Part shown: positions 45,897 through 57,606 of the stretch, piece by piece
Numbering within the stretch: position 1 is the first letter of the stretch
How the letters are laid out: each line of letters starts with the position of its first letter
DNA from: Chaunax sp. Z400
Lineage: Eukaryota; Chordata; Actinopteri; Lophiiformes; Chaunacidae
Assembly (NCBI GenBank): GCA_037577475.1
Contig: JBAGJB010000202.1
Location: 248,001 to 312,000 of the forward strand
Length of the DNA stretch: 64,000 bases
Reading direction: 5' to 3'
Notes under the pieces: model-generated
Databases searched by the model: none
What the model was told of the DNA's origin: nothing
What the model saw: only the letters and a program-made list of their open reading frames with translations
Made by a program: the position numbers and the translations under genes

Positions 45897-46791
45897 TCAG
45901 CTTTGTTTGTCATTACCAAAGACTGACTGTTTCATTCAAGATTTATTTGCTTTAAACGTCTCCCCTGTGTTTGAAATCCTGAGGGTGAGGGAGGAAAAAT
46001 GTTCAAGTATTGAATTATTATTTTTCACTTTTGTTTCAGAATTATGGCTCTCTGTGACGGTGCTATGATTTCAATCAAAGTTCATTCGGGTAAGTGCGAG
46101 CTGCTTGTGCTTGAGTCAGCGTTTTGCTCATGTTACCACTCAAGAGTCCAACATGAGAGGGAGGGGAAAAGTGGGGGGGAGATGCAGGGAGGAAGAGGAT
46201 GAGGGGGGAAAATGTTGAAGTATTGAATTATTATTTTGCACTTTTGTTTCAGAATTATGGCTCTCTGTGACGGTGCTATGATTTTCATAATTAAAACATC
46301 TGTGTACTGTGCCATGTTGAATTACATACATTTACAGACAAAATATTTTATTTAGTAGTTTTATTAATAGTTCTGTATTAAAAATATGTTGACATGACTG
46401 GTGTTGAGGGGTAAAAGTGTTTTATGAGAGCAATAGTTAGTATTCTTCATAATTGTGAGTGAAATCTCTTGACCAGATGGAGCCTGGGCCCCATGTATCA
46501 AGGCTGAGTCTTTGGCAGCAGACTAGGACCCTTTGCTGTGAGTCCTGCCCCCTCTCATTGCCACGTTTCCACGTTTTTTGCTTGAGAGAGATTCTAAGTA
46601 TTGGGTACTCTTGGATTAGACTCTGAGAACAGAGCATTGTGCACACAAAGCATGCGGAGCCTTAAAAGGACAAGGGTTGAAACACAGCAGACATTTACAA
46701 GACAATGTTACACAGGCTGAATGTCATTTATTGATCTTTAAAATGCCATGTTATCAACTTCGGAAGCTCTTGCCCCAAGTCATTAATTACA
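45897..46791. other. Intergenic with a local duplication, copy B
   Basis: Counterpart of 9592-10487. One base shorter at the GAAAATGTTG(G)AAG site. Confidence 0.4.
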
Positions 46792-46828
46792 CATTTGCTT
46801 TAGTCAATCTGATTGACTAAAGCAAATG
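46792..46828. repeat. Perfect 18-bp inverted repeat, copy B
   Basis: Identical hairpin to 10488-10524. Confidence 0.9.
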
Positions 46829-48002
46829 CATTGACGATGATAAATATAACATTTGCGCAAAAAAAAAGTTTTAGCTCAGGGAGATGGGATCCTGACCCGC
46901 AATCCTGGAAAGCAGGTTCGAATCCCAGCTGTCTCGTTCTTTCAAAATGTAGCTTCTGTTTGACACAGCTGAGCTTCCAGAGTCTGAGGTTGATGGTTCA
47001 AATCCTGATGTTCAGATGAGTCTCTGCGTTTTGTCCTCTGAAGTTTGAAATGTCAGAAGTAGAACAGGAACAATTGTTCTGTCCCGTCTAGAGGAAACCT
47101 GACCATAGCATAAAAATGTGACTCCTCTTTCCAAACTCCAAGGATGACCAGTGTTACAACAATCAAGTCCAAACAGGATTTATTTACATTTCTTTACAAA
47201 GATACAAATTTCAAATGTTTACAGCAACTTCATTTAACAAAGTGAAGGACAGAAAATACATGAAACTTCACTTCCAAACATAAAAAAGAGAAAATCAAAA
47301 AGGGTTTCCTTCCTGTTACAGCAATACAGAATATTTACAATATATACAAAAGAAACTTCACTACAACAATCATCTAATCACCAATTAGCACAAAGTGATG
47401 AGGCAGACAGGAAGAGGAGGAGTCACTGATGGGATCCACAGCTGTGTTAATGAGGCGCCATCAGTCTCCTGTCCAATCAGCAGCCTCCAGGTGTAACTCT
47501 GAAACAACAGAACAAAGTGTCAGCATCAGGAGAACAAAAAAAACTAAATAGCAAATACAAGTAGACCAATTTTATGTCTTTTTGTCAGACTGAGAACATC
47601 TTGCATGATTGTTTGATATTTTTTGAACATTGAGCAACACTACAAACGCAGAAAAGCTAATTATCTGAGCAGTGAGACGTTTTTCTCCACGAGGGTCTGA
47701 GATGTGTTCACAGCAACAGGGAAAAACCGAACAACACATTTTACCTAAACTATGAGCCACTCTGCAAAAACGGGATCTCTGTTGCGTCACATGAACTCAT
47801 TTGGAACACTTGGCAGCGTAATGGCGCACGCAGGAGGACAGGACGAGTCGGGGCAGCAGGAGCGACAACAGTAGGATTTTCTGTTACTTTTCATTCTGTG
47901 GAATCGGGAAACACGTTTTTTAAAGCCAAATCATTCACAAGTACAAAATCAAGACCGTCAAAAAGCAGTCGATCCCGCACAACTCCTCTAACTGTGCGCC
48001 GT
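46829..48002. repeat. 1.17-kb interspersed repeat, member 1, copy B
   Basis: Counterpart of 10525-11698. At two sites (GCGACAACAG, GAATCGGGAAAC) it agrees with member 2 and not with A's member 1, so A's member 1 carries private changes or conversion has occurred. Confidence 0.8.
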
Positions 48003-49352
48003 ATCACTATACGTATGTCTGTATGTGTTTAGCTCCTTTTACAACCATTCCTTGGACATTATTCTCAAGTTACACACATTTAAAGTGTTAAAGATTTCAT
48101 TTAGATTTTTGATGCTGAGTTAAAGTCTTGCAAACAAATCTTGTCTCCCCCGCAACATGACTGAAGGAGACTTGACTAATTGTATTAAAAAGTCAAACTT
48201 AAGAATCATGTAACTTCATCATTTAATATCGTCACGTTTAACAAGCTTCACTCTATATTGTAGAGCAAATAAATGGGCCTAACAAATGCATATTATTGAG
48301 GATTGTCATATTTAAAGTTGCAAGACGAGGTGAGATGCGTTCAGGTGTTTCTGCCTTGCAAGGAAAATGCAATGTTTTCACTAATACATTCAAAAAGCAG
48401 TAATGGATCCTTGTATCAACAATTAAAGTGAGCAAAAAACACAGCATGTAAAGATGAGGAAGAAAAGTTTGGACTTGGATGGATGGACACATACTATCCC
48501 TTTGGTGATACATTTTCTAGTAAGGAGCTTGAATGTTCCTGAGTGGCTCCTATGGTGTTTGTCCTTTGTATTTGTTCTTAAAATATTCCAAAACTGTATG
48601 TTTTATTAAAAAATAAATATTATTTTTACCCAACACAAACAGAAGCCTATTTATTCAACTGTTTTCTCAAACTTTAATAAGGAAGAAGGCTGTAATAATA
48701 ATGTAATTATTTGCTTGAACTATGACCTTGCTCCCTGTCATTTGTGATAATTACGTGACTGCGTTGACATCTGATGTCTTTTAGCAAAAGGATGAGGCAC
48801 CAGAGCCAATCACTATAATGTTATTCTATGGAACCATCCTCTAAGAACTCTAATTCATCTCAGGTTCCTTGAGTCAGAATGCTGGTTTACTTCCTAAATT
48901 CCTCAAAAGACTTTTGGTGCCCTGGGAAGCTTCCTTTGTTGGAAATGCATTGTTTTTTTTTTTAGTTTTCAATTGTTTTATTTCCCACTTCAGATGGTGT
49001 CACCAAGAGCAGCAGGGCCACAGCCTCAAGACGGCCAAGGAGGACAACTGATTTTTTATAAACAGTATAGGTTCATATGTTCAATGCTAATGTTATCTTT
49101 CACGTGATTCATTTCTGAGTTGAAAGAAGTAAAGTTTCATGTTCAATTTTGTGAATAAATTTCAATTTATTGTTTTCTTTTAATTTAAGAATAATTGATG
49201 TTAGTGTCTGGAACATATGCCTCTCACTTTATCACAACAAGTGCAATTATTCTGCATATGTATTAGTAATGGTTGTGTTATTCTGCAGGTACAAAGCCAA
49301 ACTAATTTTGTTATTCAATAAGGACCAACACGATGTAGGCACACAGTCGGGC
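48003..49352. other. Intergenic, AT-rich, copy B
   Basis: Counterpart of 11699-13048, with the same isolated exon-like signals at about 48994. Confidence 0.35.
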
Positions 49353-49538
49353 AACACACACACAACACACACACAACACACAACACACACACAACACACA
49401 CACAACACACACACAACACACACACAACACACACACAACACACAACACACACACAACACACACACAACACACACACAACACACACACAACACACAACACA
49501 CACACAACACACACACAACACACACACAACACACACAC
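49353..49538. repeat. (acacacacaac)n array, long form
   Basis: 186 bp, three times the copy-A length, arranged as repeated blocks of four 11-bp-type units plus one short ACACAAC unit. Confidence 0.9.
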
Positions 49539-49676
49539 AGCCCAAAGTGTGTGGCTTGTGTGTGTGTTGCCCATTTGTGACACTGTAGACCCACAGTTTC
49601 CTCTTTGACTGGCTTTGGGGTCGTGTGAGGCCACTGTGGGCATGTGTGGGCCTAGGTGGGGCGCTACAGTGGGAAA

Positions 49677-49713
49677 GCCCACAAAATGCCCAAAGTGGGG
49701 GCATTTTGTGGGC
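49677..49713. repeat. Perfect 15-bp hairpin, copy B
   Basis: Identical to 13249-13285. Confidence 0.85.
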
Positions 49714-50018
49714 AGTAATATTGACAAGGTGGAAATAATTTATAAACCCAAATCAGCTGTCCATTGTTCATGCTGGCTCATTGGAAACTAAGTTAGACCT
49801 GAACTAAATGTCTCAGGAGTTAAAGGTCTATTCCTGAACAATCACTATAATGATCACTGAAACTCTCAGCTGCTGTGAGGCGACAGTGTAAACCACCACG
49901 TCACTGTACCGCCCCCTAATGTCCCAACACACCTGAATTCACCTCATATTTCCTTGTCATTTATTTATATTGGCCTACTGTCTCTATTAAGACTTTATGA
50001 ACTGACAGCGCAACAGGC

Positions 50019-50042
50019 CTCTCTCTCTCTCTCTCTCTCTCT
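50019..50042. repeat. (CT)n microsatellite, copy B
   Basis: Counterpart of 13590-13614. Confidence 0.9.
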
Positions 50043-50166
50043 CGTTAAAAGTCAAGCTATCTCACCCACCAGTCAGTCCGTCTCTCTGAAATGAATGTAA
50101 ACAAACATACAAACCATATAACCCATTTAACCATATAAATTTATTAAACAATATAACATATTAAAA

Positions 50167-50388
50167 TGTACTTTTATTGAAACAAGGGCCAGGAGCAGGA
50201 CGGGGGCTTACCACGGCAGCTGGACCCAAAAAAAAAAGAAAAAAAGGAAGGGATCCAAAAACTACACGTGAACACCGCACATCAAACCAAAACTAAATCA
50301 GGGACCGTGAAGGGGACCAGCACCAAGGGCCAGGCTGCCTCTCCGCGCAGAGAGCTACAAAAATAACATTGTCTTGTCAGCTTATGGC
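50167..50388 (-). mobile_element. Possible solo LTR, truncated by deletion
   Basis: Left 222 bp of the segment at 13739-14303; the deletion joins it to the SGNH exon with two extra T residues at 50389-50390. Confidence 0.35.
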
Positions 50389-50390
50389 TT

Positions 50391-50752
50391 AGATGCTCAG
50401 GAGGCTTCCCCCAAACAAGTCTGTGGAGAAACTGGTGTTGTCAGCAGGCCTGAACAACTGTCTCCGAAAGCAAACGACTGAGAGCATGGTCCAACAACTC
50501 GACGATTTGTTGAACATGGCCGAGGAAAAGTTTCCCAACGCTGAACTTTATGTACCAGTCATTAACTTTTGCGAGAGACTGGACAGAAAGCAGAAGGAGC
50601 AACTGGTGAACCTGAACAAGTACATTGAGGACGACTGCATCTTTCTGTCAGGACTTGATCAGGTGCACTTCAGGACTCAGCCAAGAGACCCTGTTCACTG
50701 GACACCCAAGACAGCTGATCTCATGATCCAGCACTGGCTCGATCAGTTATAG
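50391..50752 (+). pseudogene. SGNH-hydrolase-like gene, 5'-deleted copy
   Basis: Starts inside exon 3, at the residues corresponding to 202 onward of the copy-A protein. Promoter, exons 1-2, the basic linker and the GDSN nucleophile block are gone. An ATG at 50393 opens 119 codons (MLRRLPPNKSVEKLV...) that keep GLNN, but the DxxH block reads DPVH instead of DSVH. Without the catalytic serine an esterase activity is not expected. Any transcript would have to start in the LTR-like remnant. Confidence 0.85.
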
Positions 50753-52836
50753 GTCTCCTTCAGCCGCTAAATCCTCCCAAACCAGCAGGTAAGAAACATT
50801 TATTGTCTTACTATTCTCCCTCTGGGTTCTGAGAGACAGGTTCACTTTTTAACTCTATTGTCTTCTCATGTATTTTTTCTCAATTTAGTACCGAGGAGGA
50901 CCTCCAGCCCCTCTTCTCACCCATCCTCTGTGAGGACCCCTGCTATGGTCTCTGTGACAACCACCAGCCCTTCTCCTACTCCATCCTCTATGTGGAGCCC
51001 TAACCCTGTTCTACACCACAGCCTGGCAGTATAGCCTCTGTAAGTACAGCAGTGTTTATTCATTGGTCTGTCTCTGTTGTAAGTCGTCTTTACTGTTGCA
51101 TTTATTTATGCAGTTAACTAATTTTCGTTTGTTGTTGTCGTCTTCCAAACAGGTTGAGCCTGTAGGGGTTCAGCCAGTCACTGCTGGGGCTTCAATTTCT
51201 TTCTGGTTGTCAAGTGAGATGAGCAAGTCCATCCCTGTGCAGGACCAGAGGTGGATTTACCAACACCGTCTTTCAGTCTGGCACTGCAGCCAGACTTGAA
51301 CCTTTGGTATGAGCCTCCTGTTCCAGCCCTCATCTACCACCAGACACCACATGGAACACTATCTTGGAGAGTGTGCTGACTTTGTGGATCGGCCCAGCCT
51401 CATCCCAGTGATCTGCCAGGTTCCTCCAGAGCCCACTGACATCTCCACCAATCACTGACTGCTATCTATGTACGGCAAAGACTTCCTCTCCCGCATGGAC
51501 CACATCAAGGATCGGGGTACTGAGCCAGTGATGAGCAGGTCCTCATCTCTGCTCACCTACTCTGGGATTTGACCCACAGTGTCAACACCAACAGCTTGAA
51601 GGTGATTGGCCGGGGATTTGTGACAACCTTCAGACCACCTGAAAAATACTCTGGTATGTCAAATTGATTTCTGGCTACATAAAACCTTTGCTTTGTGGCT
51701 GTTCTTAAATTCTTAAATACATTTCAATTCAACCAGGCTTTATTTTTGCTAATCCCATAGCCAAAGCTAACCAAACACTGAGCTGCTCATAAACTGATAT
51801 CCATGACCTCTGCTTCTTTCCAGCCTGCTGCTTCTTTGTCCCAGCCTGGTATCTCCTCCCAGCCTGGTATCTCCTCCCAGCCTGGTATCTCCTCCCAGCC
51901 TGGTATCTCCTCCATGGCTGCTGCCTTCTCCCAGCCTGGTATCTCCTCCATGGCTGATGCCTCCATGCCACAACCTAGTGTCTCCTCAGAGGTGGACTCA
52001 TCATCTCCTGATGAGTCTGGTATGTAAAAACATAATTATGTGTTAAGAAACCATTCTATCTGCACTGAGCTCCACTTCTTAGATTTTGTTGCTCATCTCA
52101 TCTCTGATTTTTTCAGACTAGATGATTCTGGTGTTCCAGGCATGGACAGAGTTGACAGCTTGGCAGAGTATCTGGTGGAGCTGAGAACAGAGACTGACTG
52201 TAGCTTTCACAAACCAGCAGGTTAGAAACATTTATTGTCTTACTATTCTCCTTCTGGTTTCTGTGAGACAGGTTCACTTTTTAACTCTATTGTCTTCTCA
52301 TGTATCTCCTCTAAATTTAGTGGCTAAGAGGACCTCCAGCCCTTCTCCTACTGTTCTACACCCCAGCCTGGCCGTATAGCCTCTGTAAGTACAGCAGTGT
52401 TTATTCATTGGTCTGTCTCTGTTGTAAGTCGTCTTTACTGTTGCACTTATTTATGCAGTAAACTAATTTTTGTTTGTTGTTGTCTTCCAAACAGGGCGAG
52501 CCTGTAGGAGTTCAACCAGTCACTGCTGGGGCATCAACTTCAACAAGTCTCTTGGAAAATCCATGCTTCTCCATCTCCTTCCAGCCTGCTGCCTCCTCCA
52601 TGGCTTCTGCTTCCTTCCAGCCTGCTGCCACCTTCCGTCCTGGTATCTCCTCTATGGCTGACACCTCCTCCCATCTTGGTGTCTCCTCCATGGCTGACGC
52701 CTCCTCCCATCCTGGTGTCTTTTCCATGGCTGCTGCCACCATGCCACATCCCATCTCCTCAGAGGTGGATTCATCATCTCCTGATGAGTCTGGGGTATGT
52801 GAAAACATTTGCTGCCAGACACCAGAGCAGGCTTGA
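50753..52836 (+). pseudogene. Decayed exon cassettes downstream of SGNH remnant, copy B
   Basis: Counterpart of 17071-19136 with the same cassettes and stops. The 18-bp PGISS unit (cagcctggtatctcctcc) is present four times at about 51840-51911, one more than in copy A. Confidence 0.5.
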
Positions 52837-53098
52837 CATGGGAAGGTTCAGGTCTCCCAAGAAGAAGCAGGAGTTCACTTCAGGGGTGCAGACTGTGAAG
52901 AAGCATGCATTCACCAGCACTGCCTCGCTTGCCCAATGGACAGTGTGGCAGCATGGTTGTGTTTCGTGTAGAGAGAGAGAGCTCATTATTCCAGGTGTTT
53001 TGTGTTAAGAACTGATTGGAATAATGAACTCTCTCTCCCTACTCTAACACAACCAGGCTGTGGCACAGTGTCCAGATGGGATCTCATCAGTAAGGATG

Positions 53099-53170
53099 AG
53101 ATTATTATCATCACCATTATTATTTTTACTATTATTATCATCATCATTATTAATATCATTATTATCAGCG
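53099..53170. repeat. Imperfect (ATT)n microsatellite, copy B
   Basis: Counterpart of 19399-19470. Confidence 0.85.
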
Positions 53171-53248
53171 TAGTTATGTGTAGGTATTATAGATACTGCA
53201 TAATGTAATTTTCTTTTAGCTATTATTGTTGTTGTGGTTGCACATGTT

Positions 53249-53443
53249 GTTGTTGTCTCGCTCTCTTTCTCTCTCTCCACCTATCCTCCCTATCTCTCTC
53301 TCTCTCTCTCTCCACCTATCCTCCCTATGTCTCTCTCTCTCTCGCTCTCTCTCTCTCCACCTATCCTCCCTATCTCTATCTCTCTCTCTCTCTCTCGCTC
53401 TCTCTCTCTCCACCTATCTTCCCTATCTCTCTCTCTCTTGCTC

Positions 53444-53485
<42 letters not shown>

Positions 53486-53527
53486 CACCTATCCTCCCTA
53501 TCTCTCTCTCTCTCTCTCTCTCTCTCA
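53249..53527. repeat. CT-rich compound array, copy B
   Basis: Counterpart of 19549-19827, same total length with a few base changes. Confidence 0.93.
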
Positions 53528-53529
53528 CC

Positions 53530-53701
53530 CCAACCGGTCAAAGCAGAGGGCCGTCCACCATGAGTCTCGGATCTGCTCGATGGTTTCTGCCTGTAAAAGG
53601 CAGTTTTTCCTCGCCACTGTCGCCAAAGTGCTTGCTCATGGTGGAGTGTTGGGTCTCACAAAGAGTCGGTTTAGACCTGCTCTTATTGAAAAGTATAAAT
53701 A
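53530..53701 (+). mobile_element. Common teleost interspersed repeat fragment, copy B
   Basis: Counterpart of 19830-20000 with the extra A in GGTTTAGACCTGC. Confidence 0.65.
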
Positions 53702-53705
53702 ATGT

Positions 53706-54459
53706 AAACGAATAAAGAAATAAATAGATAAATAAATAATTAAATAATTAAATAAATAAATAGATAAATAAATAAACAAGTAGATGTATATATAAATAAA
53801 TAGATAAATAAATAATTAAATAAATAAACAAGTGGATGTATAGATAAATGAATAGATATATAAATAATTAAATAAATAAATGAACAAATAGATAAATAAG
53901 TAAATAAATAAACAAACAAATAGATAAATAAATGAATAGATAAATAATCAAATAAATAAATACATGGCTAGATAAATAGATGGATAATTAAATAAATAAT
54001 AGATGGATAAATAAATAAATAAATAATATATATATATATATATATATATTATTTTTGTATTTGTTTATTATATATATATTATATTAAATTATTATATTAA
54101 ATTATATAGTATACTATATATTATATATTAAATTATATAGTATATTATATATTAAATTATTATATTAAATTATATAGTATATTATATATTATATATTGAA
54201 TTATCAAATTATATAGTATATTATATATTATATATTAAAATATATAGTATATTATATATTAAAATATATAGTATATTATATATTATATATTAAATTATAT
54301 AGTATATTATATATTAAATTATATAGTATATTATATATTATATATTAAATTATCAAATTATATAGTATATTATATATTATATATTAAATTATATAGTATA
54401 TTATATATTAAATTATATAGTATATTAAATATTAAATTATTATATCATATTATATTAAA
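53706..54459. repeat. (AAAT)n / (AT)n / AT-rich minisatellite block, copy B
   Basis: Same composition as 20005-20680 but about 78 bp longer overall, with a shorter pure (AT)n and more ATTAAATTATATAGTATATT units. Confidence 0.93.
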
Positions 54460-55133
54460 TTAGAATTATCTGTTAATCCACCCTGCCCTTTCTACATGTG
54501 GATGTCTTGATTCCACTCTGTATTGAATGTTTTTTAGAATGATTGATTGTTAGACTCTACATTCTCTCCTACTCAGCTCTAAATATAAATTGGAATCATA
54601 TTCAAATTTACTATAGAAACAATTTTAAATAATTTGATACTTCTTGATGAAATAAATACTTTATACTGTATGTGTAAGATTTTGGCTGTTTTTCTCATTG
54701 ATCCCTCATTGATTTCTCATTCTCATCATCCCATTGCAGATTTGAGTTTGAGTTTTTTGGTCCTTCTAGGCTGCCATCATTGGTCAGCAGTCACTATTAT
54801 TATTACCTACTACTTTCCACAGAGCATAGAAAGTATGTGGTGAGTCGTTTTACATGTTTTATGTTAAATTTGTGAAGTAAAAATGGATTGTTTGAAAAGA
54901 TCATCTTATCACTGTTCAGTTGATGATGTTAATTATATATAAAGTAATTTAGGAGTCAAAAATCAATTTAAAGAGAATCTCTTTCTTGTTTTGTTTTTTA
55001 CTGTAGAACAAAACGGTCACCAAATTGGTTAAATTCAGTTTAGTTTAGTCCCTTAATTACAGAAACTTGTTTTTTCAGGCTGGTCCCTGTTGTCTGGCTA
55101 AAGTGGAATAATCTATATAAATGGTGAAGAACA
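54460..55133. other. Intergenic, AT-rich, exon-like stretch at 54740-54839
   Basis: Counterpart of 20681-21354; ends at the 1752-bp deletion junction. Confidence 0.35.
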
Positions 55134-56177
55134 ACACAGCTGAGCTTCAAGAGTCTGAGGTTGACGGTTCAAATCCTGATGTTCAGATGAGTCTCTGCGT
55201 TTTGTCCTCTGAAGTTTGAAATGTCAGAAGTAGAACAGGAACAATTGTTCTGTCCAGTCTAGAGGAAACCTGACCATAGCATAAAAATGTGACTCCTCTT
55301 TCCAAACTCCAAGGATGACCAGTGTCACAACAATCAAGTCCAAACAGGATTTATTTACATTTCTTTACAAAGATACAAGTTTCAAATGTTTACAGCAACT
55401 TCATTTAACAAAGTGAAGGACAGAAAATACACGAAACTTCACTTCCAAACATAAAAAAGAGAAAATCAAAAAGGGTTTCCTTCCTGTTACAGCAATACAG
55501 AATATTTACAATATATACAAAAGAAACTTCACTACAACAATCATCTAATCACCAATTAGCACAAAGTGATGAGGCAGACAGGAAGAGGAGGAGTCACTGA
55601 TGGGATCCACAGCTGTGTTAATGAGGCGCCATCAGTCTCCTGTCCAATCAGCAGCCTCCAGGTGTAACTCTGAAACAACAGAACAAAGTGCCAGCATCAG
55701 GAGAACAAAAAAAAACTAAATAGCAAATACAAGTAGACCAATTTTATCTGTCTTTTTGTCAGACTGAGAACATCTTGCATGATTTTGTTTGATATTTTTT
55801 TTAACTGTGAGCAACACTTCAAATGCAGAAAAGCTAATTATCTGAGCAGTGAGACGTTTTTCTCCACGAGGGTCTGAGATGTGTTCACAGCAACAGGGAA
55901 AAACCGACCAACAAATGTTACCTAAACTATGAGCCACTCTGCAAAAACGGGATCTCTGTTGCGTCACATGAACTCATTTGGGACACTTGGCAGCGTAATG
56001 GCGCACGCAGGAGGACAGGACGAGTCGGGGCAGCAGGAGCGACAACAGTAGGATTTTCTTTTACTTTTCATTCTGTGGAATCGGGAAACACGTTTTTTAA
56101 AGCCAAATCATTCACAAGTACAAAATCAAGCCCGTCAGAAGGCAGTCGATCCCGCACAACTCCTCTAACTGTGCGCC
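55134..56177. repeat. 1.17-kb interspersed repeat, member 2, 5'-truncated
   Basis: The deletion removed the first 130 bp, including the tRNA-like head with GGTTCGAATCC. The rest matches 23107-24150. Confidence 0.8.
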
Positions 56178-56266
56178 GTGTCACGCGTAAAACTCACTAC
56201 ACCAAGATATCAGACCCACAGAATGATTTTTCAGAGATAGAAAGGACCCACATAACGCCGAGATGA
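56075..56266 (+). CDS. Possible short basic coding region (uncertain), copy B
   Basis: Counterpart of 24048-24239, same 63 codons. No domain recognised. Confidence 0.25.
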   Translation: MESGNTFFKAKSFTSTKSSPSEGSRSRTTPLTVRRVTRKTHYTKISDPQNDFSEIERTHITPR

Positions 56267-57606
56267 AGGGTTGATTTGCCCGTCTCTCACCCTGTCCGCT
56301 TAACTGACAGTCGGAGAAAGGACAACGTGCGTAATGAACGGCAAAAAGTCACCTCACTCACAGAAATATCTAAGCCTAATTCTTAAGATTTATGTATTTT
56401 AATTACATGTAAATTTTCCATGAATTTCAATTACATAATTTCAACATAAATAAACTAATAAACTTTATGCGATTCATATTTGTCACTAAAACATGAATGA
56501 AATAAGTAAAAGTGAGATTTATGTAATAGTTCGAATAAACTTTATGTGTTTTAAATACATAATAAACAGCTTTATGTATTTTTATTCAATAAATGCAATT
56601 TGTTTCAATTCAATACAAATATGCTTATTAATCAGAATGAATACGTTTAATGTCTTTAAAATACTTAATAACTATGTTTATGCAATAAACTGAATTTATT
56701 CTAAATGCATTCTATTTATATACTTTTTTTAAATAAACCCAATTTAATTTTTTGTTTTAATTATATATTTTTTTTAAAATTATATATTTTTTCTGTTCAC
56801 CATACATTTACAATCTGTTATTAAAATACATACAAGAACAGTCAGACCACCAATAAACTTGTTTCACAGTTTATTTGTTGTGAACTCCAGTGCAAAACTC
56901 ATAATATGAAATGTCTTCAAATCCCAATAAAAACATGTATCGCAAAATATACATATAAAAATAGAGTGCCATCTTTTTTGGTTTTGGATCAGTCAATACT
57001 ACAGTGGCGCACAAGGGCAAACGAGCTGCAACTTAAGAAACCACATGCAAATAGACAAAACACAAGAAAATTAAGAAGACATCAATTTGACAACACATGC
57101 ACAGCATTTAGAAAATGTGCTGCAAAACCACAACACAACAGAAGTGTTTACAAAGGACACATAAAATGATGCATCCCTGGGTGCGCCTTTTCTAATACTG
57201 CATTTAAAGAATAGAACAGATTTAAAACACAAACATTTCATTTGTTGTTTTCATCTGACACGTTACGCTTACCTTAACTTCTGGATCGTGCGGTCATGTG
57301 ACTTAGAATAAAACCTTAATTAACATTGTGGGAATACAACAACACAGTACCTAAAGCTAAACAAGGTGTATTATACTTACTTAAAAAACTCTTATTCACC
57401 ACCACACATTTTGACTTCTAGTGTACTGTAAACTCTTTCAAGAACTGCAAGCAAGGTTGAATAACCATCACTCTGTTAACTGAAACACCTCACAGACAAA
57501 ACAGTGTTGACCAAACAGGCCATCTAGGCCTGTAACAATAACTACTTTTGTTGGAAACTAAGTGAACAAGTACTTACAACAAGTCAACCACAGAGGGAAA
57601 ACTCCA
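56267..57606. other. Intergenic, very AT-rich, copy B
   Basis: Counterpart of 24240-25579; no gene called. Confidence 0.5.
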
